DNA of 64,000 nt. Origin: Symsagittifera roscoffensis (taxonomy: Eukaryota; Xenacoelomorpha; Acoela; Convolutidae). Both the position numbers and the translations under genes were made by a program. The notes beneath the pieces were generated by a model. It saw nothing but the letters and a program-made list of their open reading frames with translations, was not told where the DNA came from and ran no database searches. The stretch covers positions 2,036,537 to 2,100,536 of the forward strand of contig NC_087071.1 in assembly GCF_963678635.1 (NCBI RefSeq), given 5' to 3'. Positions 45,896 through 58,486 of this stretch are shown piece after piece; position 1 is the first letter of the stretch, and each line of letters starts with the position of its first letter.

Positions 45896-48160
45896 AATTT
45901 AAATTACTCCTTGTTACTCTAAATACGCATTGTCCAAAATAGTCCTTAAAATTAAGCACTTTAACAGTAAACCTAAATTTGTCTCTTAATTTTGTCCACT
46001 AGTGTATGAATCTAACTAAGTAAAAAAATGTACCATTGTTGAGATTTCTTGATTCTGAAACATTCTGAAAATTCAAGCTAAAACTTATTTTTAGTAGGTT
46101 GACTTTTGATTTCTTTTCAATTCAATTCGAATTAATTTCTAAACAGTAAAGTCATTACGCTTTTTAGCAACACAAAAGTTAATTGCAAAAAAAATAAGTT
46201 CAGCTTCAATAAATCGGTTACAGTTTTCAGTGTTTCCAGCAGAGCCCAAAAAATAAGCTTGGCTCCATCATTATTTGATCGATATACTTTCATATCAATC
46301 AAAAACAGTTTTGAAATTCAGAGAGAGTTATTGAAATATATCCTTTGCATGTTTCGATATATGCACCAGTAGCGAATTAAATTTTGGGATGAAGTTTTTT
46401 AAACGATATATTCAAGCAATAAATAAAGACATAATTGCAAAAGAGTTTGCTGAAAATTCTGTAATGCTAGAAACCAGCAAAAAAAAACCATTATGCGTGT
46501 AAACTATCAGATGCTTATGATGTAAATACGTTTGGTTTTTTCCTTACCTGATGACGATGTTGGTATAAAGGCATGCATTGAAAGGACAACCCGACAGCAG
46601 CGCAGTAATAAATTCAATGATTTTGTTTTCGTTGTTTTTTTGTTACCTTGAACAGAGAGATGCGTTATAATAATATATGCTAAATTCACATGAAACTGAT
46701 TCTACTTGACCAATGAAATATCTGTTTTACTTTCTATTTTCTATCAAACAATTGTTTGACCACTTTATTTTGATTTTGCCCGTTGTAGGCAATGATATTA
46801 ATCAGCATAGAAGAGTGTGCTGATCGTAGGGGGCGGCTGCCTGGTGACTCTTATGTATTAAGGTTATTGACATCAGGTCACCAGGGAAAATTTCAAAATA
46901 GGGAAAAAAATTCCCATGTTTTAAGATAAGTTATCCTTTGCTTTCCATGTAAAAATTACTTATCCATTAGTTGTCAAAATAACCATATTATTTAAGACTG
47001 TAAAGAGTACGAGATTAGAGATCTCGTTCTTATGTTTCGGAAAAAACTTCGGCGCTGGAATTTCTCAAGCATAAAGATGATGTACAAGTTTCCCCATGTA
47101 TTAAGATAAGTAAATAAACTCAGTGTCTTAGGAAATTTTGTAGAGTCTGTAAGGTTTTAAGATACAATATTTTGATAGCATGATAAAAAAAGGTTTAAGA
47201 AATTAGTTTTTTGTGATGAAAACTTAAATTTTGGGAATTTTTGTCAGATATCATAATTTTTACAAGTTGAATGTAAAATTAAACCAACAATATATACTTA
47301 ATCTTAGTTTTGCTAGGACAATGAAAATACAAAATTTGCTAGGAAAACGTTTTTCTTCTGTTTTTTTCTCAAAAACTTTAGAACACACTAGTATTCTACA
47401 ATATTTCATGTAAAACTTGTTTTATTAGGAGATCTAACTACTTAAACTATGTTAAAACATCGCTAAAAGTAGCTAAAAACTCCGAATATTTGGAAAACTT
47501 GTCAAAATAACATTGTTTTTTAAGAATATAAAGAAAAAACTTACTCGAATTACACTCAAAAACTGTCAATAACTCCCCACTTACACATTTTATTTTTAAA
47601 CTTAATTTCTATCCATTTAAACGTAGAAAAAATTTACAAAATCAATTAATTTAACAACTATAGCAATTTCATTTGAAACTTCTTCAAAAAAATTATGATT
47701 AGATTTCACCACGGATTTTTGACAGAAACCATTCTAAATTTCTACAAAAAGTCAAAACTAAAGCCATTGTAAGTAATTCTAACTAATTCATATTATTACA
47801 ACTTCTGAGAGGCTTCAAAGTTTAATTTTTTGCTAAACTGCCGTAAATTCAATTTTTATCATCTTTTTAAATCACAGTTGTCATCTTAGAATTTAAAAGA
47901 GAACAAAATCCGAGAAAAATTTCAAAAACTACATCTGATATTTAGGCAAACTCATTCAAAAATTATAGAAACAAGCACTCTTCTAATATTTGAGCTTTTC
48001 AACTTATTCATCTGTACTAGTAATTAATGAATTCTGTTCAAAAGAAAAAGAAAGCAACATCTAACTCTGTTGAATCAAATTTGACATCATTACTGTAAAA
48101 AGGACTTTTCATTGCTGACATTTTTAATTCCAAAGTTTCAACATATTCTTTTGTTTCTAA
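45896..48160 (+). other. Intron 1 of copy C, left part
   Basis: AT-rich with no supported exon. It contains a hairpin at 46840-46885 and repeated phrases ccatgtattaagataag (47094) and ccatgttttaagataag (46915). Short frames at 46507-46689 and 47231-47413 are unsupported. Confidence 0.4.
46840..46885. other. Perfect 9-bp hairpin stem CCTGGTGAC / GTCACCAGG
   Basis: Arms at 46840-46848 and 46877-46885 with a 28-nt loop. It sits in a short GC-richer patch (gggggcggctgcc) that stands out in the intron. Confidence 0.5.
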
Positions 48161-49190
48161 CTTAAATTACGGTTTAGGTTTTATTTCTATCTTACAATTG
48201 AATCTACTTGGCATGAAGGCATGAGAAAATAGTCAGAACTAAGAAACTTAAGTTAAAAACAATATCAATTAAACGAAAATTTGCAGGCAAAGGTAAATTT
48301 AGTTTAGCAAACGTTTGAATAAGTTAACATCTAAGATAAAAAACACTCTAATTCATTAGCTGTGGTAGAATATTTGAGCGAAAACTCAAATTTTGTGTTC
48401 AAAATCTGTTTGCTTGCGAAACAACCTAAATGTCTTTTTATTCTTAATTTTTGTCAAAGATTTCACGAAATCTTTAAGTGAATGAGAAATGGATTTCGAT
48501 AACGCATTTGAAACCGAGAACATAAACATTTGTCACTGATAAAATTAAAAGCCTAAGGGTGTAATTTTACGTACAATTTGGTCAACAAAGCGAAAGGAAG
48601 TCTATCGATGGTGATCAGAAAGCCTGTCAACTAAATTGTACACCAAGCTTTTCATGATCTTTCTTCACTGAAATACCAGCAGAAGTGCATTGATATCTTT
48701 ATTTTAAATTATGCTCAGCAAGATAATTTGCAAAAAAAAACATTATTTACACCAGATTCAAGTCAGGAAAGAATACTGGAATCCAAGGTAAGCCGCTTGA
48801 ACAATGTTTTTCAATCTTGAACCAAATTAGTTCGAAAGAATTATCATCAAAGTTTCATAAAAATCTTATGCTTTAAGTTAAATCACGGTTTATGCTTCAT
48901 TTACTATCTCGCACTTCAACCCACGCTGCATAAAAAATTATTCATAATTCATGAACTTAATTTAAAATTAGTGTCAGCTGAACTAACAAATTGCAGGTAG
49001 GGTAAAATAAATACTGCAATTCTTTGAAAAGTTAACATTTAGAGATAAAACTTCCTAATTCGATAACTATTAAAAAAGCTTTCGGCAAAATTCTAATTTT
49101 CGTGATAAGATATCTATTTGTTTTCAGAATAACCGAAGTTTTTTATCCTTAATTTTTGTCAAGTTCTCAAAACATTTGGAGACGTTTTTT

Positions 49191-49699
49191 GATAATTTCA
49201 GCATGATCAGATGAAGAATCTCTCCAGCTCAACCGTTGATATGATGTTTGAGATGAATGTGTTCAAAGAGAGGCACCTCATATTTTTTTATTTATCTGTG
49301 ATTAACTTCAGTTTGTTTCACTTAGAAACTCAAGAGGAACTATAGAGTACTTGAAAAAACGTTCGAACTAAATCCTTTCAAGGTTGAAAAATTTTGTTCA
49401 ATTGGTACTCCAATTTTCTTATGTGACATAAAATTGATGTTAATAAACCTATTGTGGAAAATTTTAATCAGAGAAAAAATTAAAAAACAAGATTTCAATA
49501 CATACTTTTAGTTGTATTTCAGTGAAGAAACCCTCTTAAAAAACCTGTAGTGGAAGTTCATTTGAGAAACTTTTAGAACACAATCATTAGGTTAGCTCTC
49601 TTTTCTTATCAAGCTGTAAGTAAAATTGAACTCATGAACTTTCTTTTTTATCAACAACATCTGCTTATGTAACCAATTTTAAATGCTTACTCTAGTTCC

Positions 49700-49734
<35 letters not shown>

Positions 49735-49805
49735 AACCCATTCATCTCAAACATCATATCAACGCTTGAGCTGGAGAGATTTCATCTGATCATGCTGAAA
49801 TTATC
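49191..49805. repeat. 72-bp inverted repeat pair enclosing about 470 bp
   Basis: 49191-49264 and 49734-49805 are nearly perfect inverse copies (gataatttcagcatgatcag ... gatatgatgtttgagatgaat). The enclosed segment ends in a (TC)15 microsatellite. Candidate fold-back element. Confidence 0.75.
49703..49732. repeat. (TC)15 microsatellite
   Basis: Thirty uninterrupted bases of alternating TC directly at the inner edge of the right inverted-repeat arm. Confidence 0.9.
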
Positions 49806-51870
49806 ATGAAACTTCTCTGAAAATCCATCGAGTTCTTTTTGCAACAAATAGTTGTCGTTTTTTTTTTGAAAAATCAAAAAAACTTTTGCTTTGAACTCAG
49901 ATCCTTTTGCCTTGAACGCAGTTTCCATTATCTTCCATGAAAACTTTTTTTTTGCCAGAAAATTTGCACTAAAAAGATGATTCAGTGGGAAAAATGTATC
50001 AATTAACCAATCATTTTGACTCTGACACAGATGTATTGAAGTCCTCTCATTGCCTCTAAAATTTCTAGAAATTTGATTAATTAAAACAAGTGATTTTCGA
50101 AAAATTCAAATCAGTTTCAACTTAGTGGCTAAACTTGAGTTTGATACTATATTGGGCTTTATTTTGTAATCATCCTAAAAATCCCAAAAGTTTTATTTTC
50201 CTTTTTTCCAATGAACTTCAAGTTTGTTCTTGCTTAGTTTTTGCTCAACCTATCATGAGTCAATTCAATCAACTTGGAATAAAACTGTGCACAAAATAAG
50301 CGTTTTAGATTAAAAAAACTATGTTTTCAAGGATCGTTTGTTTATCCAGAGCAAAAGTATAACCATAAATTCTTCTTTAATAAGAGTAAACATACAAATT
50401 CACAAAAACAATATCTGAACCAGACCGCGTCATATTCTTTTTTAAACCTTTAAATTCTTGTTTCGAAACAATCTTTTAGACCGACCAGAAACAAGTATAT
50501 TTGAAACATCAAAATTTTCATCTTTATTATATAACTTTTCAAAAAAATTTACCTGAACAATTGAAAAAATCTTAAGTTTCAATTCATAATTATCGAAATA
50601 ACTGCTAGGAAAATGAGCTACTCCATGAATCTAGTTAAAAAGACAAAGTTAGATTTTAAAAGTAATATTTCAGCAAAACTGGTCGATTAGTTTATGTTTT
50701 ATAAACTAGAAGAACTTTGAGAATATTTTGCATGATTATCCATTCATAAAGTTATAGTATGCATATAAAAAAAATCTTAACAAACAGAAACTCCATTATT
50801 CTGCTATCTCTGCTATTGCTACTGTAGAATAAAGACTTTTGGATCAATTTCCATTGAAAGTTTCACAACACTCTGGACTGAGTTGTTGCTTGCTTTACTT
50901 TTTCCGTCATTAAAATCCTTTGAGCAAACAAAAACGAAAAACTCTGTATTGAAAAACTGAAAAATCGAATCTGTTTTGTGAAAATGTTCATCCCGTAACG
51001 TTTGCTAAATTTGTAGTTGAAGAAAAAAATTTATGAAAATCTAATTTTTTTGTTAACTATCTCTTAATTCAATCTAGTTTGCATGAAAAAAGGTCAGATC
51101 TAAAGATTTTTAAAAACAAGAACAAGATCAAGACTACGGAACTAAGTTGAAAATACTATCAGTTGAAAGAACAATTTGCAGGCAAAGCTAAATTTACTAC
51201 CACAAAATAAGCTAACAACTAATATAAAAAATTCCCTAATTCAATAGCTGTAGTGAACTTTTTAGCAAAAATCTATATTTCGTGATTAAATATCTATTTG
51301 CTTGCCAAAAAGGCTAAATATCTTTTTTATCCTGAAATTTCATCATAAGATCTCAAAAAATGTTTGAGTCAGAAAAAATTTGAACTATATAAAGCATTTA
51401 AAATAGTTTCTATAAGCACATGTCACTGATACAATTGAGTTTTTGGGTTTGAATTTACATAAAGCTTGATTAACAAAAAGCAAATATAATGATTATGATC
51501 TAAAAAACTTTCGAAAAACTAATACGGAAGTTTTATCAAAAGGGTTTCATCACTGAAATGCAAAAATAAGTATGCACTGAAATCTTGTTTTAAAGTTAAG
51601 CTCTACTCCTTGGTTGAAAATAAAGAAGGTAAACATGGTGAATTGTTATTATTTTTACATAAACTGATCAACCTAATTGGTTAATCTTTAAACCAAATGA
51701 ACTGACTCACTTTACGGGTGTAATTTTGGTTCAAATTTTTGCAAAAAAGCTGGCAAAACTCTAAGCAGTTTTTGTCCTGATCATTTTTTGGCCAAATATA
51801 AACCACTTCAAAAAATTGGGTTCAAGTTATTTTTATGTTTGTTGAACTCAGCTCTGTACAGTGCTATTGT

Positions 51871-52539
51871 AAACTATCCAGACAAAATGACCAAAATGCG
51901 TTTTTTTCAAATTGATTGATTTTAGACAAAAAAGATGAAGACCAATCTTGCTCAAAGTTTTAACAGAACTCATATGTTGTAATTTGTTTTGCAAATTTTT
52001 TCCCAAAAACTCATCCCAAAAGCAGTCATTTTTGGCTTTGTTTAGTCAATCAAAAAATACTCAAAGCCTATTAGTGTTTTACTGACAAAACTATATCACT
52101 GCCAGCCTCATATGTGGTTCAATGAATTTTAGAAAAGGTTTAATTGCTAAAAGTAGGCGCAAAGGGTTTGAAAACTTTTCTTTGGCGTTCTACATAGTAA
52201 ACATGACGTTTTTTGGCTATCAAACAAAAATCAATGTTTATACAAAGCTCAGAAATATATAATCTTCTTTAAATTTTTTGGGCTATATAAAAGCTTTGCC
52301 GTGATATAGTTTTGTCAGTAATTAAATTAATGGATGTGGGGTAATTTTTGATTTTCTAAGCAAAGCCAAAAAAGATCGTTTTTGTGATAAAATTTTGGGC
52401 CGTAATTTTGCAAAACAAATTGCACCAATTTATTTTTCTAAATTTTCAGCAAGATTGGTCATAATCTTTTGTTGTACGAAATCAACCACATTCGAGAGTT
52501 TTAAATTTCAAGTCCTATTCAATTTGTCCGGATAGTTCA
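51871..52539. mobile_element. Element with long (about 240 bp) terminal inverted repeats
   Basis: The left end aaactatccagacaaa is inverted at the right end (tttgtccggatagttc). Further inside, accaatcttgct, aatttgttttgcaaa, tttttggcttt and tgacaaaactatatcac recur in inverted order on the other arm. About 670 bp, no coding frame, arms clearly diverged. Confidence 0.65.
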
Positions 52540-53243
52540 AATCAACCTTGTAGTAGCTTGTTCAGCACAAAATGCAGAGAAGTTTCACTAACTCGCGGAA
52601 ACATGCGTGAACACAAAAGCAATCATATTCAATGAATTATATCATCAGACTTCAGAAAGTTTTTGCGGCCCTCTGAAAAAAGAATCCCATTAAAAACCCA
52701 AAAATTCGAAATGGGAGATGATTTATCAAAAAAAAACAGATATTTTGAAAATACCTTGTACTCCATAAAGTATAACCCACTTTCAACAATTTAACACATT
52801 TAACAAGACCGTTTTCGTATCTATTGAATATGTTACATGATAACAAATTAAAAAACGAGAAAAGAAAACAGATGCTCAATGTTGATAGAGCAAACTATGA
52901 AATTAGCTAAGGATCTACCGAAAACAATATAGTTAATGATCGATGCATTAGCAACCCTCCCTCCGAAAGTGGCTGATAATCTACCACAAAAATTATAAAA
53001 GACAGCTTTAAGGAGCGTATACACTACCCACAATACAAAAACAAACGATAAAAACAAAAAATTCCAAAAAATGAAAAAAAAAATTCGCTTGAAAGAAGTT
53101 TTCAAACGATGTTTGACCGACTACAATGGAACATACAAAGTAACAAGTTGTTCAGTTCAATTGTGGGGAAAAGGAGAAAAACTTTGTAACGGTATATGTT
53201 AAAATAAAACCTTCATCATTACAAGATAGTTCCTTTGTTTTAG
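52540..53243 (+). other. End of intron 1 of copy C
   Basis: No gene seen. Minus-strand frames at 52652-52879 and 52848-53105 are phenylalanine-rich and composition-driven. The segment ends at acceptor tttgttttag (53243). Confidence 0.45.
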
Positions 53244-53292
53244 GCGATTGCAATAATGGGCAAGATCACTTTGATGTCCGCTTTGATTTCTG
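53244..53292 (+). CDS. Copy C exon 2: 49-nt linker exon
   Basis: Flanked by ttttag and G|gtaaca, in phases 0 and 1, exactly as in gene A (4025-4073). Encodes AIAIMGKITLMSALIS plus the first base of glycine. It is more hydrophobic than the A version; read from its internal ATG it would itself resemble a short signal peptide (MGKITLMSALIS), so it could act as an alternative first coding exon that bypasses the damaged exon 1. Confidence 0.55.
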
Positions 53293-54840
53293 GTAACATC
53301 ACCTATACTTTTATTGCAAGAACATTATGAAAATTGATTAAATTTATAAACATCAAAAACATGTGTCTAGCTACTGAAAACCGAAAGGACTATCATTATC
53401 ACCATTTTAAAATATATCATAAAATCACGACACTGAAAAAAAAAGTTTTTTGTTTTTCGACCCTAGAAGTTTTTTATTGAATCGGTTCAAAAAACAGCCG
53501 AGCTCTTAAAAACAACATTCAATCCATGTGGTAAGTTGATTCTGGTTATTGCAAAATTACTCGAACATATTTTTTGAAATGTCAAATGAAAAAAAAACAG
53601 CAAAAGATGACAGTTTCAATTTGGGGAACTGTGATACTAGTTAAAAATAAAACCAAAAAATGGCATTTTTTCATTTTTGCGGTCGCTTTTGGTTTAGTAA
53701 AACATGATACGATATTGACAAAAATAATACGTCTTCAGCGGTTTGTTTTTTTTATAATTTTAGCATTATTCAAAATTTATCTCCAAATCGACCGCGTATT
53801 AACCTCACAATTTTCCGAAGTGAATCTAGCAGAGGCACAATCATTATAGAATGGTACCGGAAAAAAATCATTTAGGAAAAAGATTTGTTTTGAAATCAAC
53901 TTTCAGACTTTCGCTTTCAGACTTAAATCTTAAATTGAAAAAAATGAAAAAATTAGAAAATTCAATTGAAAAAATTGAAAAACGAAAATGAAAATTAGAT
54001 GCAAAATAACTTCTTGAGTCCAAAAAACTTCCATCAAATTTTGGTTTTAACAAAAAAAGAGAAGAATTGAAATCATTTAATTATCAAGACCCGAAGTAAG
54101 ACAATTGTTTAGATTGTCTGATTTTATTATATAATAGATCGTTTTGCAATGAAAACCTCTATGAATGCTTTCTTACTCTCTGAGTCCGACTGAGAAGTTT
54201 TATGGCTAAAAACGGACACTGATTGATAAAAAGATCAAAACCAGTGTGCATTTATCCGATAGGAACACTTTCCCTAACAATATGGCCATGTATACAGAAT
54301 TGACTAAATCAAAATCTTGCGTTTCGAAAATCAAGTTTGGCAGCGCTTTTGTGTAACTGAACAAAGAATTATCACTTGACACCGAAAAATTATTTTTCAA
54401 AAGTTTTTTTTAGTTCAATTATCTCAATAAAATCTATATCGTATCCCACAGTTAAAGAAGCTCTGAGCAGAAGGGATAAAGAAGCCCGATGTAAGAAGGG
54501 ATACAAATTTGGAAGTGACAAAATAATGGCTAATAAAAAGCATTCGAGTCTGTAAAACTGCGCTCCATTTTTGAACGAAGACCTTAATTTTCAACCTTAT
54601 TTTTATTTCAAGGAATTGTTACTGATAACATGCAAGCATACAATTCAATTTAATGCGCATGCAAACATACTTCACATGCAATGCAAAATCATCGCCGGCT
54701 CAATTCTGGATTATTTGAAATCTGAAAAAAAACAGTGCAAACAAGCCATGTATTTTCAAAAACCTAGGATTTCGTCTTAGATGAACTGAGCCAACCTAAA
54801 GGTAGCTTGAGTTATCTTTATTTAGGTTTATACATTTTAG
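53293..54840 (+). other. Intron 2 of copy C
   Basis: Starts gtaaca and ends tacattttag. Homologous to intron 2 of A near 54200-54260. A frame at 53574-53849 has no support. Confidence 0.5.
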
Positions 54841-56142
54841 GTGCTCCTAGCATAAAAACAATCAGTTCATCATTTGAAAGATCCCAATATCAACAAACGA
54901 CTGATACTTTTCCATGTGGATCAGTATCACTCTGCAACTGTACAAAATCAGCAAAAGACCCAGGTATTACAATTGTAAGTCAATGCCCCGTGAAAAACCG
55001 GTTTTTGATGATAACCGGGATTGAAGCTGAAAGGGTTAAAATTGTACCAGCCGTCATGTCTAAATTTGACGGCTACAAAATAAATATCACGATCATGAAT
55101 AATACAATAGTTTCAATTGAAGATTTCCATACGAAAGACATGCATTGGCAGGTTGGACGTGCGTTGGGAGACATAAAAACTCTGATATTGAAAAATAATG
55201 ATCAGTTGGTTCTTCCAGATTTTGACAGATTCACGGTACCTGGAGTAGATAATATCGTTTTTTGTCAAAACGCTGTCAGTCAAATAAAAGGAGAAGCAAT
55301 CCATGGGGACGCCTTGAGTTTTTTCCATCTGAAAAGCTTCAGTATGAACTTCTCACATGAGAAGAATAATGACCACTTTTCTGATATGAGTGCCGAAGTT
55401 ATTTATATAGAAGGAATAATGTCGGATATTTTTCTGCCGATTGATACAGTTTTGTATAGAGTTGTAATCAAAAAAGTCCAATCTTTCACAAATAGTGAGC
55501 TGCTGCAGAAAGATGCTTTAAGCAAATCAACTATAAAAAAAGAGATACGAATTGAACAAAGTATACACGTTACGTTACCGGAAAATTTCATGAATGTTGA
55601 GCCTGTGAGTAATACAAACCCACCCGCTCCATTTAACTTTATCATCGATCCCTGGAACGTTCAACAAAACGTTTTTGTCAAAGACAGGGTGCCCTACATA
55701 AAAACTTTCAATGGTGTGGCGTTGAATGATGCCCAAAGAAATGCCTTGATAGCAGATGATTCTGGAAAAAAGTTGTGCATTGTTCTGCCAATGTGGGCAA
55801 AAATCAGAAGCAAATTGCAAGTCTTGTGGTGAAAAGCACACGAAAAATTGTGCTATTTGCATCAAAAATAAAAAAAAGTTGGACAAAAAGGATATTTACA
55901 AACAAATTTGTTCAATTGAAGATATGTCAATAGTGAATGGCCCGGCTCAGATTTATTCATCCTCAACTGCCCCACACTTACTCAAATCTAATACAACGGA
56001 CGACAACACAATGAAAACTATTCAAGCAACATGCACCGATTCCTATGTGTCGAAAAACACAGAGCTGTCAATGGGGCAGAAAAACTTTTTTAATAGATCC
56101 AATCTCATTGCTATTTTTGCTTCGAGATGGTTTTATAAGTAA
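54841..56142 (+). pseudogene. Copy C exon 3: main LRR-like exon with a one-base frameshift
   Basis: About three quarters of residues match gene A by eye. The cysteine cap (FPCGSVSLCNC, then SQCP), LRR-like strands, WNV and FNGVALNDAQR segments are all kept. After DDSGK the frame breaks: a run of six A at 55766-55771 is one longer than needed, and reading on gives an early stop at 55830-55832. The +1 frame carries on from the seven-cysteine module (CALFCQC ... CAIC) to a stop at 56140-56142, ending SNLIAIFASRWFYK. The two open halves total about as much sequence as A. A homopolymer assembly error, a recent mutation, or programmed slippage at the A run are all possible; error or mutation is most likely given the broken exon 1. 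Confidence 0.75.
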
Positions 56143-56266
56143 GAAAAAAATTATGATTGAAAAAAATATATATCAATATAACTGAACGAGTAGGACAGTT
56201 TTGCTTAAAAAATCAGTGAGCGAAGTTTTAGTAAAAAATAATTAAAATCTAGTACTAAAGGGAAGG

Positions 56267-56272
56267 AATAAA
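56267..56272 (+). terminator. Candidate polyadenylation signal AATAAA for copy C
   Basis: Lies 125 bp after the stop codon at 56142. Two more AATAAA follow within 90 bp. The hexamer is common in AT-rich DNA. Confidence 0.3.
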
Positions 56273-56756
56273 TTAGAGAAATTTAATTATTATAGATCCA
56301 AACAAAATAAATCCTCAAAAACATTTGTTTTATGCAATTGTAAATTTTGTCAATGAATAAACCCAAAATGACGAAGTGGTTCATATATCAAATATTAAGT
56401 TAAAACGTTTTTTTTTCCTGTGGGTGAAGTAGGACTAAATTTCCCAACAAGTCATTCAAGAAAATGGAACAAAGACAAAGAAACAAAGACACACTTGGGA
56501 TACAAAAAAAACCTAGCATTTCAGGCAAGCAAGCAGAAAATGTGACCGAAAATAAACAAGTCGAAGGAAAAATAAAACATACTGAAAATTTTTTGAAAAA
56601 AAACCGAAGTAAATTTCGGAAAAACAGCCGATACACACGAAAACCAGCCTTGACTACTAACTTTCTGTTTTTAATGATCAGCCAGCAAGCCAACAAAGCG
56701 CGGATAGAGATCCATTGACCCAAGAAAACCGATTGTTTCAAATTTTAGAGATTTTT

Positions 56757-56884
56757 TCTAAGAAGATGAAAAATTCTTGATCAGTAGATCTTTAAATTGC
56801 AGACGACTGAAAAAAATTTTTTTAAGAAGATGAAAAATTCTTGATCAGTAGATCTCTAAATTGCAGATGATTGAAAATTTTTTA
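56757..56884. repeat. 64-bp tandem repeat, two copies
   Basis: aagaagatgaaaaattcttg through attgcaga recurs with a 64-bp offset and three differences. Confidence 0.8.
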
Positions 56885-57117
56885 TGTCGAATTAAGCATT
56901 TAAATGAAAAACAACAAAAATTGAAAATGTACTACGCCATAGTTGGTAAATTTACAATTATTAAGCTAAAATCAACACAAGGCTTTAAAAAAGTCATGAA
57001 TCGTGGAAATAAATCAATATAGGAATTTTCAGAACAGGCAAAAAAGTAGTCGAAAAACCCATTAAATCAATTTTGCCCGGAAAAAATTCAAACGCATGCA
57101 TACTAAAAGACACAAAA

Positions 57118-57196
57118 AATCCAATCGGGACTCGAACACCAGATTAGGAGATAAAAGGCAAACGTTATACCTCTGGACCAACTACAAAGCTGTCTG
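57118..57196 (-). other. Degenerate tRNA-like sequence
   Basis: The minus strand holds an A-box-like TAGTTGGTCCAGAGG and a good B box (GTTCGAGTCCC) at tRNA-like spacing. The T stem pairs poorly (3 of 5) and I cannot form a full acceptor stem, so it is more likely a tRNA pseudogene or SINE head than a working tRNA. Confidence 0.35.
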
Positions 57197-57199
57197 CAA

Positions 57200-58480
57200 A
57201 ATTTCTTGCATAATTAAAGGGAAAACTTTCTACGGGAAAACGATCTAATTTCCAATTCAAAAAAATTTATTTTGAAAATTCAATAATAGTGACTTCAAAA
57301 CGAGCGCGATTTCAATTTTATTATTGAGGAGCCTCACTTACTGTTTGTAAATGAGGCAAAAAAATGCATTTAAAAAAGAGAGTAAAAAATGCATTTCAAA
57401 AAAAACGAAAAGCAAACCAAAAACAATCAATTTGAGAGTTAAACATTTTTACAAGTTTTCAGTAAAATTAAAACAACAATCTAGGCACAATTAATCAGGC
57501 ATGACTTAAAGGTGGCGCAGAAGCCCACAAAATAGCAGCATGATAATTAGCAGCATGCAAATTGTCAAAGAAAACCGGAAAAGGCTTATGTAATTCAGGT
57601 AAGTACTTTGCGATAAACCTCTAGATCATAAAAATTCTTCAGCAAAAAAAAATTGAAATTTGAATCGCACAAAATAAAACTTTTGCAATTTTGCCGAATA
57701 ATTCCGTAGCCTCTGCAGAAAGTAGAAACTGCGGCGTAGTATTTGGAGTTTTGCTACCCATTTATTTGGCATGCCTGTGACTATGAGCCAAACTTGACTG
57801 ACTTCTCGGACTCATACCATCCCGAAAAATTGCGGCCAAATCAGTGAAAAGATTTTTTGGCAGATACAAGATTTTTCGAATTAATTTTCAATTTTTCTGA
57901 GTTTACTTGATGATGTTTCCAATCCCAAGAAAAACATATTTTAGTCTTTTTTAAATATCCTTTTGAAATTCTGTTTTTCTTGGAATGGTTGGTAAAATTT
58001 GAAAGCAGAGCGCAAAAAAAGTGATCAAAGCAAAAAATGTCCCGCATCAGACCCGGAGTCAGACAGAAATTCACCAAGGGTGTGAATACAGCAGTTTTTG
58101 AATTTAACTTAACAGTGCGAAATTTATAAATTGATTGATTTTTAAAAAATTCCGAATCAAAAAGAACTATACGCTGCTCAAGTACCACATGCTGCTGAGA
58201 AAACAATGACGCAAAAAAAATTAGAAAAGGAGGGAAAAAATAAAAGATGAGTTAGTTTTCATTTTTTGGTCGAAGGATATTCTGTTTTCTAGACAAGGAC
58301 GATTAAAATGAATTAAATTGAAAATTTCTTATAGACAAAAAGCAACTGTGAACTTTTTTCAAAATCTTAGTTGAAACTGAAGAAGTTTTACGAGGAGACA
58401 CCATTCACTTCGGAATTTCTTTACAGAATCAATTAATTGGGCTGAGTACACCCAAAAAAAAAATTTAAAAAAAAACAAAC
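57200..58480. other. AT-rich intergenic sequence, no gene seen
   Basis: Only low-complexity A-rich tracts. A minus-strand frame at 57841-58206 has no recognisable motifs and poor composition. Confidence 0.4.
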
Positions 58481-58486
58481 GTTTCT

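Larger units (their letters stand above)
48170..51560 (+). repeat. Three diverged direct repeats inside intron 1 of copy C
   Basis: Blocks at about 48170-48720, 48880-49220 and 51050-51610 share the order: caatttgcaggcaaag or similar, gttaacat, ctaattcaatagctgt, agatatctatttg, ttttttatcctta..tttttgtca. They explain much of why this intron is 8 kb, against 2.6 kb in A. The sequence between them (49810-51040) shows nothing recognisable. Confidence 0.5.
56143..57110. other. 3' flank of copy C
   Basis: Candidate polyadenylation signals AATAAA at 56267-56272 and 56306-56311. A lysine-rich frame at 56464-56718 has an opposite-strand shadow and no family similarity; I do not call it a gene. Confidence 0.45.

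Noticed and set aside
56464-56718. 84-codon lysine-rich frame
   Set aside because: Low-complexity A-rich sequence with an equally long frame on the other strand; no homologous copy and no motifs.
57118-57196. Functional tRNA gene
   Set aside because: Good B box but poor T stem and no complete acceptor stem.
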